From: Blautia sp. BIOML-A1
Lineage (GTDB): Bacteria > Bacillota > Clostridia > Lachnospirales > Lachnospiraceae
Assembly: GCF_009883055.1 (NCBI RefSeq)
Contig: NZ_WWVR01000029.1
Coordinates: 1 to 43,011, forward strand
Direction: 5' to 3'
DNA: 43,011 nt
Shown here: in pieces, positions 8,698 through 18,500 of the stretch
Layout of the letters: each line of letters opens with the position of its first letter
Position numbering within the stretch: the stretch's first letter is position 1
Notes under the pieces: model-generated
What the model was told of the DNA's origin: nothing
The model's database searches: none
The model's input: only the letters and a program-made list of their open reading frames with translations
Position numbers and translations under genes: made by a program

Positions 8698-8727
8698 ATA
8701 ACTGTTCAGTACCTTCTGAACAGTTAC
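8698..8727. mobile_element. 30-bp palindromic element flanked by 8-bp direct repeats
   Basis: ATAACTGTTCAG, a 6-nt loop (TACCTT) and CTGAACAGTTAC form 12-nt terminal inverted repeats with one mismatch. TGATTTTT occurs immediately on both sides (8690-8697 and 8728-8735). An alternative reading is a 12-nt direct repeat, CTGATTTTTATA, at 8689-8700 and 8727-8738. The ends match those of the 142-bp element at 32688-32829. It sits between the DUF1638 gene and the ribosome site of the second corrinoid protein gene, where its hairpin could affect the transcript. Confidence 0.55.
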
Positions 8728-8757
8728 TGATTTTTATATTTGTAGGAGTTTTTTCAC

Positions 8758-9414
8758 ATGACTGATATTACCTGCCTAAAAGAACAACTGATCGATGCCA
8801 TGACAAAGCTCGATGATGAACAGGCTCAAGCCTTCGCAGAAGAACTGATTTCTCTCAGAATTCCTTCCGCAGAGCTTCAATCCTGCCTGGACCGCGGACT
8901 AAAGCAAGTCAACACCCTGTTTGAAGAGGGAGAATATTTTCTTGCAGACCTTATGTTTGCCGGAATGCTCTACCGCTCCATTCTGGACCTGATTCCTGTT
9001 TCAGAGAATTCCTCCGTTCAGCCGCACAAATGTGTCCTGATCGGTGTAGTCGAACGTGATATCCACGGAATCGGAAAGGACATTGTCTCAGGACTTTTAA
9101 AAGCAAATAACTTTAATGTGGTCGATCTGGGAACTAATGTATCACCGTCGTCCTTTGTAAATGCGATCAGGACGCATCACCCTCAGATTGTTCTGATGAG
9201 CGGTATGATGCACTACTCTCAGGACTCCATGAAACGTACTGTTGAGGCCATCACAGAAGCCGGACTCCGAGACAGCGTTACCATCCTCATAGGCGGCGGC
9301 TGTGTAAATGATTCTATTCTGGAATATATCGGTGCTGATGCCCGCGTCAACGAACCACTCGATACCATTGCACTTTGCAATCAACTGATTTCCAGAGGTA
9401 TTTATGAAGAATAA
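8758..9414 (+). CDS. Second corrinoid (B12-binding) methyl carrier protein
   Basis: This 218-residue protein has the same layout as the carrier at 6263-6907: a helical cap with LFEEGEYFLADLMFAGM (about residues 54-70), then a B12 domain with DIHGIG, where His103 is the expected cobalt ligand, followed by LMSGMMHYSQDSM and the IGGGCVN loop. The sequence has drifted well away from its paralogue, so it probably serves a different partner or acts as a sensor. No second substrate methyltransferase is in the window. TAGGAG lies 9 nt before the ATG. The stop overlaps the GntR gene start by 11 nt. Confidence 0.88.
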   Translation: MTDITCLKEQLIDAMTKLDDEQAQAFAEELISLRIPSAELQSCLDRGLKQVNTLFEEGEYFLADLMFAGMLYRSILDLIPVSENSSVQPHKCVLIGVVERDIHGIGKDIVSGLLKANNFNVVDLGTNVSPSSFVNAIRTHHPQIVLMSGMMHYSQDSMKRTVEAITEAGLRDSVTILIGGGCVNDSILEYIGADARVNEPLDTIALCNQLISRGIYEE

Positions 9415-10150
9415 TAATCCTGTTTACCAGACAATTTATATGCATCTGAGAGACCAGATCGTAAACGGCGAACTCCTTCCGGGGCAGATACTCCCATCCG
9501 AAAATGAGCTGTGCCGGAGATTTTCCACTACCAGAGAAACTGTGCGCCGAGGCCTGACCCAGCTGACCCAGGAGGGGCTTGTATACTCCCGTCCCAAACG
9601 CGGTTACTTTGTCAGTGAGCCCAAAAATAACGATCTTTCTCTGACTATAAGTCCCAAAATCACCGAAAGTATTTCCCGTTTTAAGGATATACGCCTGATC
9701 CGTCCGAATATAGAACTTCAGAATGCACTCCAGATTCCTTCTGACCAGAGGATCATCGCCATCTACCGTGGAAGCTACCGGGACGAATTCCAGGTCGGCT
9801 TAGAGATCAAGTACCTTCCCTACGACAAGGGTATCCCATCCATCGAAAACGAGATCAACTACGCTGTTTTTCCGGAAGCAGCCAATGCCAAAACAGATTC
9901 TTTCAGTTATTATACGCAGCTGGAAATCTCAGCTGTATCTCCCGTTCCAGATCTTCTTCCTCTTCTGGAATGCAAAAAAAACGAACCGCTTCTGCTGATC
10001 AGCCGGATCTTTATCACTCAGGATGGGAAACGGATCGGATTCAGTAAGGAATATCTTCGCCAGCCTTATGGCTCTCTTTCCGGTTATTCCGGATACATTC
10101 AGAACCGGCAGGATTCTGTCGATGCATCACAGGAGGGATCTCATGCCTGA
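9404..10150 (+). CDS. GntR-family regulator with UTRA ligand domain (HutC subfamily)
   Basis: This 248-residue regulator has an N-terminal winged helix (residues about 5-70) with the classic LRDQIVNGELLPGQILPSE start and the recognition segment FSTTRETVRRGLTQL. The UTRA effector domain follows (about 95-240) with the typical IIAIYRGSYRD and ISRIFITQDGKRIGFSKEYLR segments. It overlaps its neighbours on both sides (11 nt and 8 nt), so it is co-translated with the corrinoid protein and the reactivator. It most likely senses the methylated substrate or product and controls the divergent promoters at 7,827-7,964. Confidence 0.88.
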   Translation: MKNNNPVYQTIYMHLRDQIVNGELLPGQILPSENELCRRFSTTRETVRRGLTQLTQEGLVYSRPKRGYFVSEPKNNDLSLTISPKITESISRFKDIRLIRPNIELQNALQIPSDQRIIAIYRGSYRDEFQVGLEIKYLPYDKGIPSIENEINYAVFPEAANAKTDSFSYYTQLEISAVSPVPDLLPLLECKKNEPLLLISRIFITQDGKRIGFSKEYLRQPYGSLSGYSGYIQNRQDSVDASQEGSHA

Positions 10151-11933
10151 CATCAAATTTTATCCAGACAATCTGACCATCACCGTTGCTGACGGAACAC
10201 TTCTGATCGAAGCGATCCGACAGGCCGGATTATATATTGATGCTCCCTGCGGCGGGCAGGGAAAATGCGGAAAGTGCCAGGTCACACTCCTGAACCGGGA
10301 ATCGCCTGTCACTGTTCTTGCATGCCATTTTACAGTGACAGAGGATCTTACCGTTGCACTTTCGCCCAGAACGGAGGCACAGATCCTGACAGATTCCAGT
10401 GTTCCAATTGCCCATCTGAAAGAGGCACAGATCAAGCTCCTCTCCGCAGTAATTCCCTGTCCGGCCATCGGTGACTGTGACTCGCTCTGCGGAAGAGTTT
10501 CATCCGTTCTGGAACAGCTTACAGGGGAACCTGTAAGGATTCCCCTTACCACAGCCACAACGCTTTATCAGCAGCTTGAGAAGCTTCCCAGACTTCCGGT
10601 TTCCGACGAATATCCTTCCGGTGCGTGGAAAGGCTTTTTTGTTCTTCAGGCAGATACCCTGCTTGCGATCCGTGAACAGCCTGGAAATGCCTATGTTCTG
10701 GCCTACGACCTTGGAACTACCACCATTGTTTCCTATCTTCTGGACGCTGTTTCCGGAAAGACTGTTCATATCTCCAGCACCTTGAATCCCCAGACAGTCT
10801 ACGGGGCAGATGTGATCAGCCGATGCGAATATGCTGTTTCCGATCCGGAGTCCCGGCTGACCTCCAGCATTCAGAGTGCGATCGCAGCCCTTGCAGAGGA
10901 ACATATCAGGGCTCTTGGAATTGATTCCTCGGATATCTTCTTTGCGGTTCTCGCCGGCAACACCTGTATGGAGCATCTCCTTCTCGGCGTTTCTCCGGAT
11001 TCTCTGCTTCATGCCCCTTACCTGGCAACCATTGATCAGCTGATCTGTGTTCCTGCAGCCTCTCTTACACTTCCGTGCCAGATCGGTGCCCAGGCGGCAG
11101 TCCTTCCCTGTATTGCCGGCTTCGTCGGCGGGGATACCATTGCCGTTTTGCTCTCACTTCCACAGCAGACCTTCGATTCACTGACTCTTGTACTGGACAT
11201 CGGAACCAACGGTGAACTCATCCTCGGAAAAGGAGACCAGCTCTACACCTGTTCTACGGCTGCCGGTCCTGCTTTTGAAGGTGCCAGAATCTCCTGCGGT
11301 ATGCGTGGGGCTCCCGGTGCCATCGACCATGTCTCTGTTGAAGACGGAAAGCTGAAGCTTCATGTGATCGGAGACGGAATCCCCACAGGGATCTGTGGTT
11401 CCGGTCTTCTGGACCTTGTCGCCTGCCTTCTGGATCTTGGTATCATTTCCAAACGGGGACGTCTGGAAAAACCAGCCAAATGGCCGGATGAACTTAAGGA
11501 GACCTACGGTGTACGCTTTGCGACACGTAACAATGTTTCCGCCCTGCTTCTGACAGATGATGAAAACGGTATTTATCTTTCTCAGAAAGATATCCGGGAG
11601 GTTCAGCTTGCAAAGGCTGCTATTGCTTCCGGCATCGAACTTCTCTGTCAGGAAATGAAGGTTTCTGACACTGATATTTCGCAGGTTCTGCTGGCCGGAG
11701 CCTTCGGCACCTACCTTTCTCCAAAGAGTGCCTGCCGGATCGGACTGATTCCGGAACCTCTCCTTGAGCGGATTCGTGCCATCGGAAACGCCGCAGGAGA
11801 AGGTGCAAAACTGGCTGCCTGCAGCCGCACTGTCCTTGAACAGAGCCAGCATCTTGCAAAGCAGACCCATTTTGTTGAACTCGCCACTTCCAGGCAATTT
11901 CAAGAAACCTATTTAAAGAAACTGAATTTTTAA
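10143..11933 (+). CDS. RACo/RamA-type ferredoxin-ASKHA reductive activator of corrinoid proteins
   Basis: This 596-residue protein should restore inactive Co(II) corrinoid to Co(I) using ATP. The start at 10143 follows AGGAGGG and overlaps the GntR stop. Residues 1-80 are a plant-type [2Fe-2S] ferredoxin with Cys36, Cys42, Cys45 and Cys61 (CGGQGKCGKC, then LAC). A linker is followed by the DUF4445 ASKHA domain with the phosphate-binding segments YDLGTTTIVSYL, LDIGTNGEL, GPAFEGARI and GSGLLDL. Layout and length match RACo/MtvE-like activators of methyltransferase clusters rather than archaeal RamA, which has C-terminal 4Fe-4S ferredoxin domains. It is the last gene of its operon. Confidence 0.9.
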   Translation: MPDIKFYPDNLTITVADGTLLIEAIRQAGLYIDAPCGGQGKCGKCQVTLLNRESPVTVLACHFTVTEDLTVALSPRTEAQILTDSSVPIAHLKEAQIKLLSAVIPCPAIGDCDSLCGRVSSVLEQLTGEPVRIPLTTATTLYQQLEKLPRLPVSDEYPSGAWKGFFVLQADTLLAIREQPGNAYVLAYDLGTTTIVSYLLDAVSGKTVHISSTLNPQTVYGADVISRCEYAVSDPESRLTSSIQSAIAALAEEHIRALGIDSSDIFFAVLAGNTCMEHLLLGVSPDSLLHAPYLATIDQLICVPAASLTLPCQIGAQAAVLPCIAGFVGGDTIAVLLSLPQQTFDSLTLVLDIGTNGELILGKGDQLYTCSTAAGPAFEGARISCGMRGAPGAIDHVSVEDGKLKLHVIGDGIPTGICGSGLLDLVACLLDLGIISKRGRLEKPAKWPDELKETYGVRFATRNNVSALLLTDDENGIYLSQKDIREVQLAKAAIASGIELLCQEMKVSDTDISQVLLAGAFGTYLSPKSACRIGLIPEPLLERIRAIGNAAGEGAKLAACSRTVLEQSQHLAKQTHFVELATSRQFQETYLKKLNF

Positions 11934-11965
11934 ACATAAGAAGGCAATCAGTTCCTCTTATAATC

Positions 11966-12010
11966 AAAACAGAGCAGGAGGCGGTAATTAGCCGTCTCCT
12001 GCTCTGTTTT
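11966..12010. terminator. Bidirectional rho-independent terminator
   Basis: AAAACAGAGCAGGAG and its exact complement CTCCTGCTCTGTTTT form a 15-bp outer stem, with a short inner stem and a TAATTA loop. It has A/T runs on both sides, so it can stop both the activator operon and the convergent ligase gene. Confidence 0.85.
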
Positions 12011-12075
12011 GGTCTAAGCATATTAATTATATTGCTCGTTTGAACAAGTATAACCTTTGTTTTTCTTATTTCCTC

Positions 12076-13785
12076 TTATTCTGCCTGCTGCAGTTCTTCC
12101 AGAATCTGAGCTGTCAGTTCTTTTCTGTTTGTTTTGAAGTGGAAATAAGGTCTTTCCGTAATGACTCTGATCTCTACCGGATATTCATGCTCCTCCAGTG
12201 TCCTGCTTCCATCGAGAATGACAAACAGATACGGACGGAAATATCCTTCATGTTCCATATCCGGCACAACACAGAAGAAACCATCCTGTACTCCAGGAGT
12301 TCTTACTGCCTTTGTCTCCATTCGCATCACACGAAGTGGTTTGTCGCCATAAGCTCTTATAGCGCCGCGTCCGAGAATATGGATAATTCCCTGCTCCGTA
12401 ATATATGCCTCATCACCTGTATGTAACCAGGTATTTCCATCCGGATGTTCAATCAGAGTCTTCTCTGTCATTTCTTCGCCTCTCCATCCAGAATAGTGAA
12501 GCATCATAGACGGACCTGTCATGCAAAGTTCTCCCGCTTCTCCGTAGTTCAGCTCATTCAGATCCTTATCAAATACTCCAAGTACAGTAGCCGGCATTGG
12601 CATACCTACACATCCATCCTCCAGTGGGAACATCGGGTTTGGCAGCGTGAAGTTGGAACATCCCTCACTCTGTCCATATCCTGCACTTAATTTTGCCTTT
12701 ATGTTGTGTTTATGGAAGAATTCCTCTACCTCTGCATACTTGCGGTCATTCATAGCCTCAGCACCTGCACCGATGGTTCTCAGGTGAGACATATCATAAT
12801 CCTCTGGAATCCTCTTGCTGTTCATTAACAGATCACAATATTTCGGAATCAACGCCCAGAAGTTTGGCTTACGGTCCATAAATTCAATGTCAATATCCTC
12901 CAACGGGCAGAACGGATCCAGTTCTACCAGCAGTCCTGTGGAAAGCGGGAAGATTGTCATGGAAACCGTTACCGCAATCAGTGCCGGAGGAAGAATCGGT
13001 GTCCACCAAACCTCCTGAACCTCTGACGGCGGAATAAAGATCGACATCTGGAATGCAGTTGCCACCACATTTGCAGAAGAATGAATCACAAGTTTGGAAA
13101 TTCCTGTGGAACCACTTGTATATGCTCCAAATACGGCTCTCTCAGGATCTGTCGGTGCCAGATATTCTCCTTCAAAGTTTCTTCCCAGTTCCATAAACTC
13201 CTGCCAGCTCATATCTCCTTCTACAGTCTCTGTCTCAGCCGGATAACGGGACTCAATCTCTTTCAGAACATAGTCCTTCATCTGACTCTTGTCTGCATAC
13301 TCAAAAGGTGATACCTTGATCATTCGTGTCATCGGAGTTGTCGTGCGGAATAACTCCTCATCTTCCTTTGATACGTAATCCATTGCAAATGCAGTGTCTG
13401 TTCTGCTCTTGCGGATCGCGAAGCAAAGCTCTTCCGGCTCATCGTCACGACAGATAACCGTCACGCCAACTCTCTCTGCTGCAAAAAGCAGGATATAATA
13501 TGCCGGTGTGGACGGTAAAAAGGACGGAATTCTGTCTCCCACCTCAAATCCAAGGGCTTTCAGTGCTCTTGCGGCAATATCAACCTCTGCCCAAAACTGT
13601 TTCCACGTGATCTTGTTTCCATAATATTCAAATGCTGCTCTGTTTTCATCCGGATTTTTCATCTTTAAAAATGATTCCATAGTAATTCTCGGTATATCAA
13701 GATTTCTGAATTCTTCCGGGTAGAAATTAAGCCACGGTTTGTCAATACTTGCTTTACCTGTTAAATTCTGTTCTGCAAAATTCAT
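12076..13785 (-). CDS. ANL-superfamily acyl-CoA ligase (AMP-binding enzyme, CaiC/acyl-CoA synthetase-like)
   Basis: This 569-residue adenylating enzyme activates a carboxylate as acyl-AMP and then, probably, acyl-CoA. The P-loop reads AYTSGSTGISKL (ISK where most have TPK). Downstream are SAGYGQSEG (acid-binding/A5 motif), LHTGDEAYI (A7, ribose-binding Asp) and GRGAIRAYGDK in place of the usual hinge motif. The C-terminal catalytic lysine is probably the one in FHFKTNRKEL. Substrate unknown: a carnitine- or betaine-type acid is conceivable from the neighbouring methylamine module, but nothing in the sequence fixes this. It has its own promoter and is divergent from the HTH protein at 14010. 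Confidence 0.82.
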   Translation of the reverse strand: MNFAEQNLTGKASIDKPWLNFYPEEFRNLDIPRITMESFLKMKNPDENRAAFEYYGNKITWKQFWAEVDIAARALKALGFEVGDRIPSFLPSTPAYYILLFAAERVGVTVICRDDEPEELCFAIRKSRTDTAFAMDYVSKEDEELFRTTTPMTRMIKVSPFEYADKSQMKDYVLKEIESRYPAETETVEGDMSWQEFMELGRNFEGEYLAPTDPERAVFGAYTSGSTGISKLVIHSSANVVATAFQMSIFIPPSEVQEVWWTPILPPALIAVTVSMTIFPLSTGLLVELDPFCPLEDIDIEFMDRKPNFWALIPKYCDLLMNSKRIPEDYDMSHLRTIGAGAEAMNDRKYAEVEEFFHKHNIKAKLSAGYGQSEGCSNFTLPNPMFPLEDGCVGMPMPATVLGVFDKDLNELNYGEAGELCMTGPSMMLHYSGWRGEEMTEKTLIEHPDGNTWLHTGDEAYITEQGIIHILGRGAIRAYGDKPLRVMRMETKAVRTPGVQDGFFCVVPDMEHEGYFRPYLFVILDGSRTLEEHEYPVEIRVITERPYFHFKTNRKELTAQILEELQQAE

Positions 13786-13840
13786 CTTTTATCTCCTTTT
13801 TCTTCTCTTTTCTCTCTCTTTTCCACAAAGTTCGAGCTTT

Positions 13841-13869
13841 ATTTTAACATAGGGTTTTTGAAATAACAA
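13841..13869 (-). promoter_or_regulatory. Sigma-70 promoter of the acyl-CoA ligase gene
   Basis: Read leftward: TTGTTA (13869-13864), a 17-nt spacer and TAAAAT (13846-13841), about 55 nt upstream of the ATG. Confidence 0.6.
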
Positions 13870-13945
13870 TTTCCCGGAGCCGGAATCATCTTGAATCACT
13901 TGAATCATTTTTTTCATGTTTCACTCATAAATTGCAGTTATTTTG

Positions 13946-13974
13946 TTGCAATATGCCCTCTTCTGTTCTAAACT
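13946..13974 (+). promoter_or_regulatory. Possible promoter of the HTH protein gene
   Basis: TTGCAA (13946-13951), a 17-nt spacer and TAAACT (13969-13974). If used, the message would begin near 13982, which favours the ATG at 14010 over the earlier TTG/ATG codons in the same frame. Confidence 0.4.
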
Positions 13975-14009
13975 ACTATCATACCATTAATTTCAATATT
14001 GCGAATTAT

Positions 14010-15533
14010 ATGGAGAAGGAGGAAGATGCTGCGGAGTATTTTTCTGCTGCATCACAGATAAGTATGAAGACCAAAAATCGTTTCAGTATTTTATTAGAAC
14101 ACCTTATGTCTGTCGCAGACTTAAAAAACAGCGTCCTGGCAAAGGCTGTTCAGTATGACGACTCTTACATCAGTAAATGGATCAGTGGCAAGCTACTTCC
14201 CACTGAAAAGAATCATGAAGCTACGCTTCAGGCTATCAGCAATTGTGTCGTAGACTCTCTTACTGAGGACGGCACAACACAGCTGCTCCAGGAATATCAG
14301 CTGCAGGACATTCAGGACTTAAAGACAGCGATCTATGACAATCTCGAATCGGAATATGTCTATGTGAAAGAATTACAGACTACGACCGGTGCAGAGATTG
14401 CACCCAAGATTTCTTATTATCCGGAGCTTACCCTGGATCAGTTTATTTTTAAAATGAAGCATCCATCTCTTCGAAAAGTAAATTCCCTGAATGTGTATGC
14501 GATCGTTGATATTTTAAATATCGATCCCAATTATCAGTTTCTGATTGCCGAGCTTAACAGTGGACATGTCGGAAGAGATCTGATTTTTCCGGGAGTACAT
14601 TTTTCACTTTTGATCGATCTGGAGTCAGCAGCCTCCATTGCCACTTACACAGCCTGTTTTTTGATGAATGTACTCACCCATCTGTCAAACATTGATTTTA
14701 ATCTTTATTGCGGTTCACAGGCACAGCGAAAGCTGATTTTTGCAATAAAGGATACCTACGCTATTTCCGGAATGCTGGTGGACAGCAGTCACTGTCTCGG
14801 AGTTTCCACGATCGAAGACAGCGAACTTACAAATGAACTCTATTACAAGATCCGGCTTCTCTGTAATAAAGAAACTCTGCTACTCCGCAAAACAACCATT
14901 CCTGAAATGATTCACCGTTTCGAGTATGAACAGACCCTGATCTCCCAGAACCAATATTGCCTTGTCGGACACCTGACAGAACATTTTCTTCCAAAAGATC
15001 TGTACATAGAACTTCTTGATGCATACTGCCAGAACAACAATGAACTCCGGGGACAGGACATGAAAAAATCAAATCATCTTGTCCATCGCATTCTGGAGAC
15101 CACCCCGATTCATCTGCTCATTTATGCTTCCGTGCTAAAAGATTTTACCGTTACCGGAGAACTTGATTTCTTTGGAGTCAGAATGTGCTTAAATTTATCT
15201 CAGCGTCTGCGCTGCCTTAAGAATCTGGAGTACATGGCGACCCAGCTTGAGCATCTGGATATCCGTGTTCTGCCGGAGGGCCTCCTGTCCGATCATCAGC
15301 ATATCGCACATCCCACACTTTTTTTGTCAGATTCCATATGCTATCTGCGTTTAAAAAGATTCACTCCGGAATACAATATCTGCATTCCAAATAAGATCGC
15401 TCTGAATTGCATCTTCGAGGAATTTTTTCATGATGTCTGGAATTCACTCGCTGATAATGACAATCGCCGCAATGTATTGTCCATGATCAAACATGCTATT
15501 CATGCAGTAGAGATTATGATGGAAATTAATTAA
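14010..15533 (+). CDS. Large helix-turn-helix protein of unknown function
   Basis: About 507 residues. The N-terminal 70 residues hold an XRE/lambda-repressor-like helix-turn-helix: LLEHLMSVADLKNSVLAKAV followed by YDDSYISKWISGK. The remaining 430 residues match no family I recognise. They are rich in Leu, His and Asn, contain many Tyr and Cys, and have no membrane segment or clear catalytic motif. The start is uncertain: the frame opens at a TTG (13932), with ATGs at 13953 and 14010, and none has a good ribosome site. I chose 14010 because of the promoter at 13946. It is divergent from the acyl-CoA ligase gene, with about 220 bp between starts, and is the natural candidate to regulate it. 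Confidence 0.72.
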   Translation: MEKEEDAAEYFSAASQISMKTKNRFSILLEHLMSVADLKNSVLAKAVQYDDSYISKWISGKLLPTEKNHEATLQAISNCVVDSLTEDGTTQLLQEYQLQDIQDLKTAIYDNLESEYVYVKELQTTTGAEIAPKISYYPELTLDQFIFKMKHPSLRKVNSLNVYAIVDILNIDPNYQFLIAELNSGHVGRDLIFPGVHFSLLIDLESAASIATYTACFLMNVLTHLSNIDFNLYCGSQAQRKLIFAIKDTYAISGMLVDSSHCLGVSTIEDSELTNELYYKIRLLCNKETLLLRKTTIPEMIHRFEYEQTLISQNQYCLVGHLTEHFLPKDLYIELLDAYCQNNNELRGQDMKKSNHLVHRILETTPIHLLIYASVLKDFTVTGELDFFGVRMCLNLSQRLRCLKNLEYMATQLEHLDIRVLPEGLLSDHQHIAHPTLFLSDSICYLRLKRFTPEYNICIPNKIALNCIFEEFFHDVWNSLADNDNRRNVLSMIKHAIHAVEIMMEIN

Positions 15534-15535
15534 TT

Positions 15536-15564
15536 AAGAGGCAGACCGTATGTCTGCCTCTTTT
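15536..15564 (+). terminator. Rho-independent terminator
   Basis: AAGAGGCAGAC and GTCTGCCTCTT form a perfect 11-bp stem with a CGTAT loop, followed by TT. It starts 2 nt after the HTH gene stop and lies between convergent genes, so it can serve both. Confidence 0.85.
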
Positions 15565-15590
15565 CTTTCCCATACACACCTGGAAATGAA

Positions 15591-18500
15591 CTACAGCCAG
15601 CTTTCCAGAACATCATTCAGCTTATTCATATCCAGCGGTTTTGCAATATGTCCATTCATGCCTGTATTTTTGGTCAGCTGTACATCCTCTGCAAAAGCAT
15701 TGGCAGTCATGGCAACAATCGGCAGTTTTCCCTGTTCACCCGGAAGGCTCCTGATTGCCGCCGTTGCCTCATAACCATTCATGACAGGCATTTGTATATC
15801 CATAAAAATAAGATCATACAAGCCTTCCTGAGACACTTCCACCTTTTCAACTGCAATCTTTCCATTTTCTGCTGTTTCCACTTCTGCCCCTGTCATCTCC
15901 AAAATTTCAACAGCAATTTCTCTGTTTAACTCATTATCCTCGACCAGCAGGATCTTTTTTCCTGTATAGTCTGCTTCTGACAGCTCCTCCAGATAATTTC
16001 TTGCTGTTTTTTCTTTTCTGCCTGAAGTAAACTGCCGTAGTGTTGCCGTCAGCCGGGAACGGAACAGCGGTTTTGCAATAAAAGCATCTACACCCGCAGC
16101 CTTTGCTTCTTCTTCAATTTCAGTGAATTCATAGGATGTCAATACAATGATGGTGATCTCTTTTCCTATCCGTTTCCGGATCTGTCTGGCAGTCTCTATA
16201 CCATCCATGTCCGGCATCTTCCAGTCTAAAATAACAGCAAAGTAATCATCTTTCAACTCATGCCGTGCATAACAGCGCTCAACCGCTTCCCTGCCAGAGA
16301 GAACCCATTCACCTGTAATCCCGATCTCCTTCAATGTTGCAACTGTGCTTTCACAGCATGTCTTATCATCATCCACAACCAGAACCGGCAGATTCATCAG
16401 ATCTTTGTCCTGTTCTTTTTCTTTTTCCTGAAGCTCCAGATAAATTGTTACCGTAATTCTGGTTCCCTTATGTAAGGTACTGTCCACTTTAATATTACCA
16501 TTCATCAGGTTCACAATATTTCTGCTGATTGCCATTCCAAGACCGGTTCCCTGAACTCCGGTTGTCCGGTGGTCATCTGCACGGCTGAAAGGATCAAACA
16601 TGATTTTCTGGAATTCCGGTGACATACCGATTCCATTATCCTCAATCGTAAATTCATAGCATCCAAGTTCTGAGAATCCATTGGGTTTTTCCTCTATCGA
16701 AAAAGTAATATTTCCACCATCCGGTGTATACTTGATCGCATTACTCATAAGATTCACAAATACCTGCTGGATTCTCAGGCTGTCACCACAGACATCCTCA
16801 TGCTCAATGTGATTGATGTGTATATCAAAATTATGTTTATGTTCATCAAGCACCGGTTTCGTAAGTGTAATAAGATTATCTACCAGCTCTGACAGATTGA
16901 AATCCTCCTGTGCCAGCGTCATTTTACCACTCTCAATACGTGCCATATCCAGCACTTCATTGATCAGCCCCAGCAGATGACGGCTTGATTCTGTGATTTT
17001 GCTGAGACATTCAATGACTCTGTCCTGACTCTCAATATTTGCTCCTGCGATTGCCGTCAGACCGACAATGGCATTCATCGGTGTCCGGATATCATGGGAC
17101 ATATTGGAAAGGAATTCTGTCTTCGCACGATTTGCATTTTCTGCGGACCGGTAAGCCTCTTTCAGTGCCTTACGGGATTCAATCTCTGCTTTCTTCTCCT
17201 GTGTCACATCCATGGATGCCAGCAATACCTTTACCAGCTTTCCATTCTCCCATTCCAGGGGAATATAAGAAGCGATTTTATAAGTCTTTTCATCCAGACT
17301 ACAGTACTCAAACTTATAAATATCATTTTCACTTTTCAGTTTTTTCCGGATATTTCCCGGTGTAATCAGGATATCCATAGCTTCCAGTGGTTCCAGTGTC
17401 TTATATTTTTCAAGAACCTGCATCTGAAAATCATGATAAAATCCCAGAGGTTTATATATCATCTGTCCATTCAGGTTATAGAATTCATACCTGTCATTTT
17501 CCAGATCACAGACAACAAAACGGTCGACCAGACGTACGATACTCTGGATCAGCAGCTCCATGGAGGCATTGTCTGCTACAACCTGCAGATGCCGTGCACT
17601 CTCTACTTTCGCCTCCGTAATATCCCGCAGAAAGATCATGGCATATTCCGAATCCTCTATCTCGCCACGTATGATCACATTACGGACCCATCGTTCTTCT
17701 CCATTCAGAGTGATTCGGCACTCTAAAGCCAATTCGGTTTCCAGACCCTTCAGCCTTTCTGCAATATAACCACGGTCGTAAAAAGAGGATACCGCCTTCT
17801 TATCTGTCTCCACAACATAGGAATCCACAAAATGCCGAATCAATTCATCCCACGTATAACTCTGTTCAAAGACGGTCATCAGGGACGGTTCAACCTTAAA
17901 GGTATCAAAAGTATTCGCTTCCAGATTCACATAATACTCGCACAAATCTGCTTTCGTAAAAGCCCGGTGGAAAGCAGCAGATTTTTGTGCCTGCATGATT
18001 TCTTTTTTCTCCCCATCAATGTTAATAAAAATCCCGGCAATCCTGCTGGCAGAACCATCCAGACGGCGTATTACTTCTGCCGATGCCCGAAACCACTGGT
18101 ATTGATTATCCTTCATTCTCATACGATACTCTACCTGGTATTTTATCTGGTTCGTCTTATCCTTAATTGCCGCCTGAAGCTGCACCATTACTCTTTCTTT
18201 ATCCTGTGGATGCAGAAGATCTGACCAGGATTCCAGTTTATTCGGAAAGTCCAAAGTGTCATGATAGCCAAGCATTTTTCGGAATTCATGACTCCAGTTT
18301 GCATTCACAATCTCACTGTTTTCGTCACAGTCAAAATACCAGAAGCCGGAATAGATAGCCTCATTGAGCAGTGCCAAATTTACATGATCCCAGTTGACCT
18401 GTACGGACATAACCCAGATCTGTCTGCCCGCCTCATCTGTCGCATCCTCTTTACAAAGCCGTACATTATTCACTGTACCGTCTGCTGCAAGGATCTGTGC

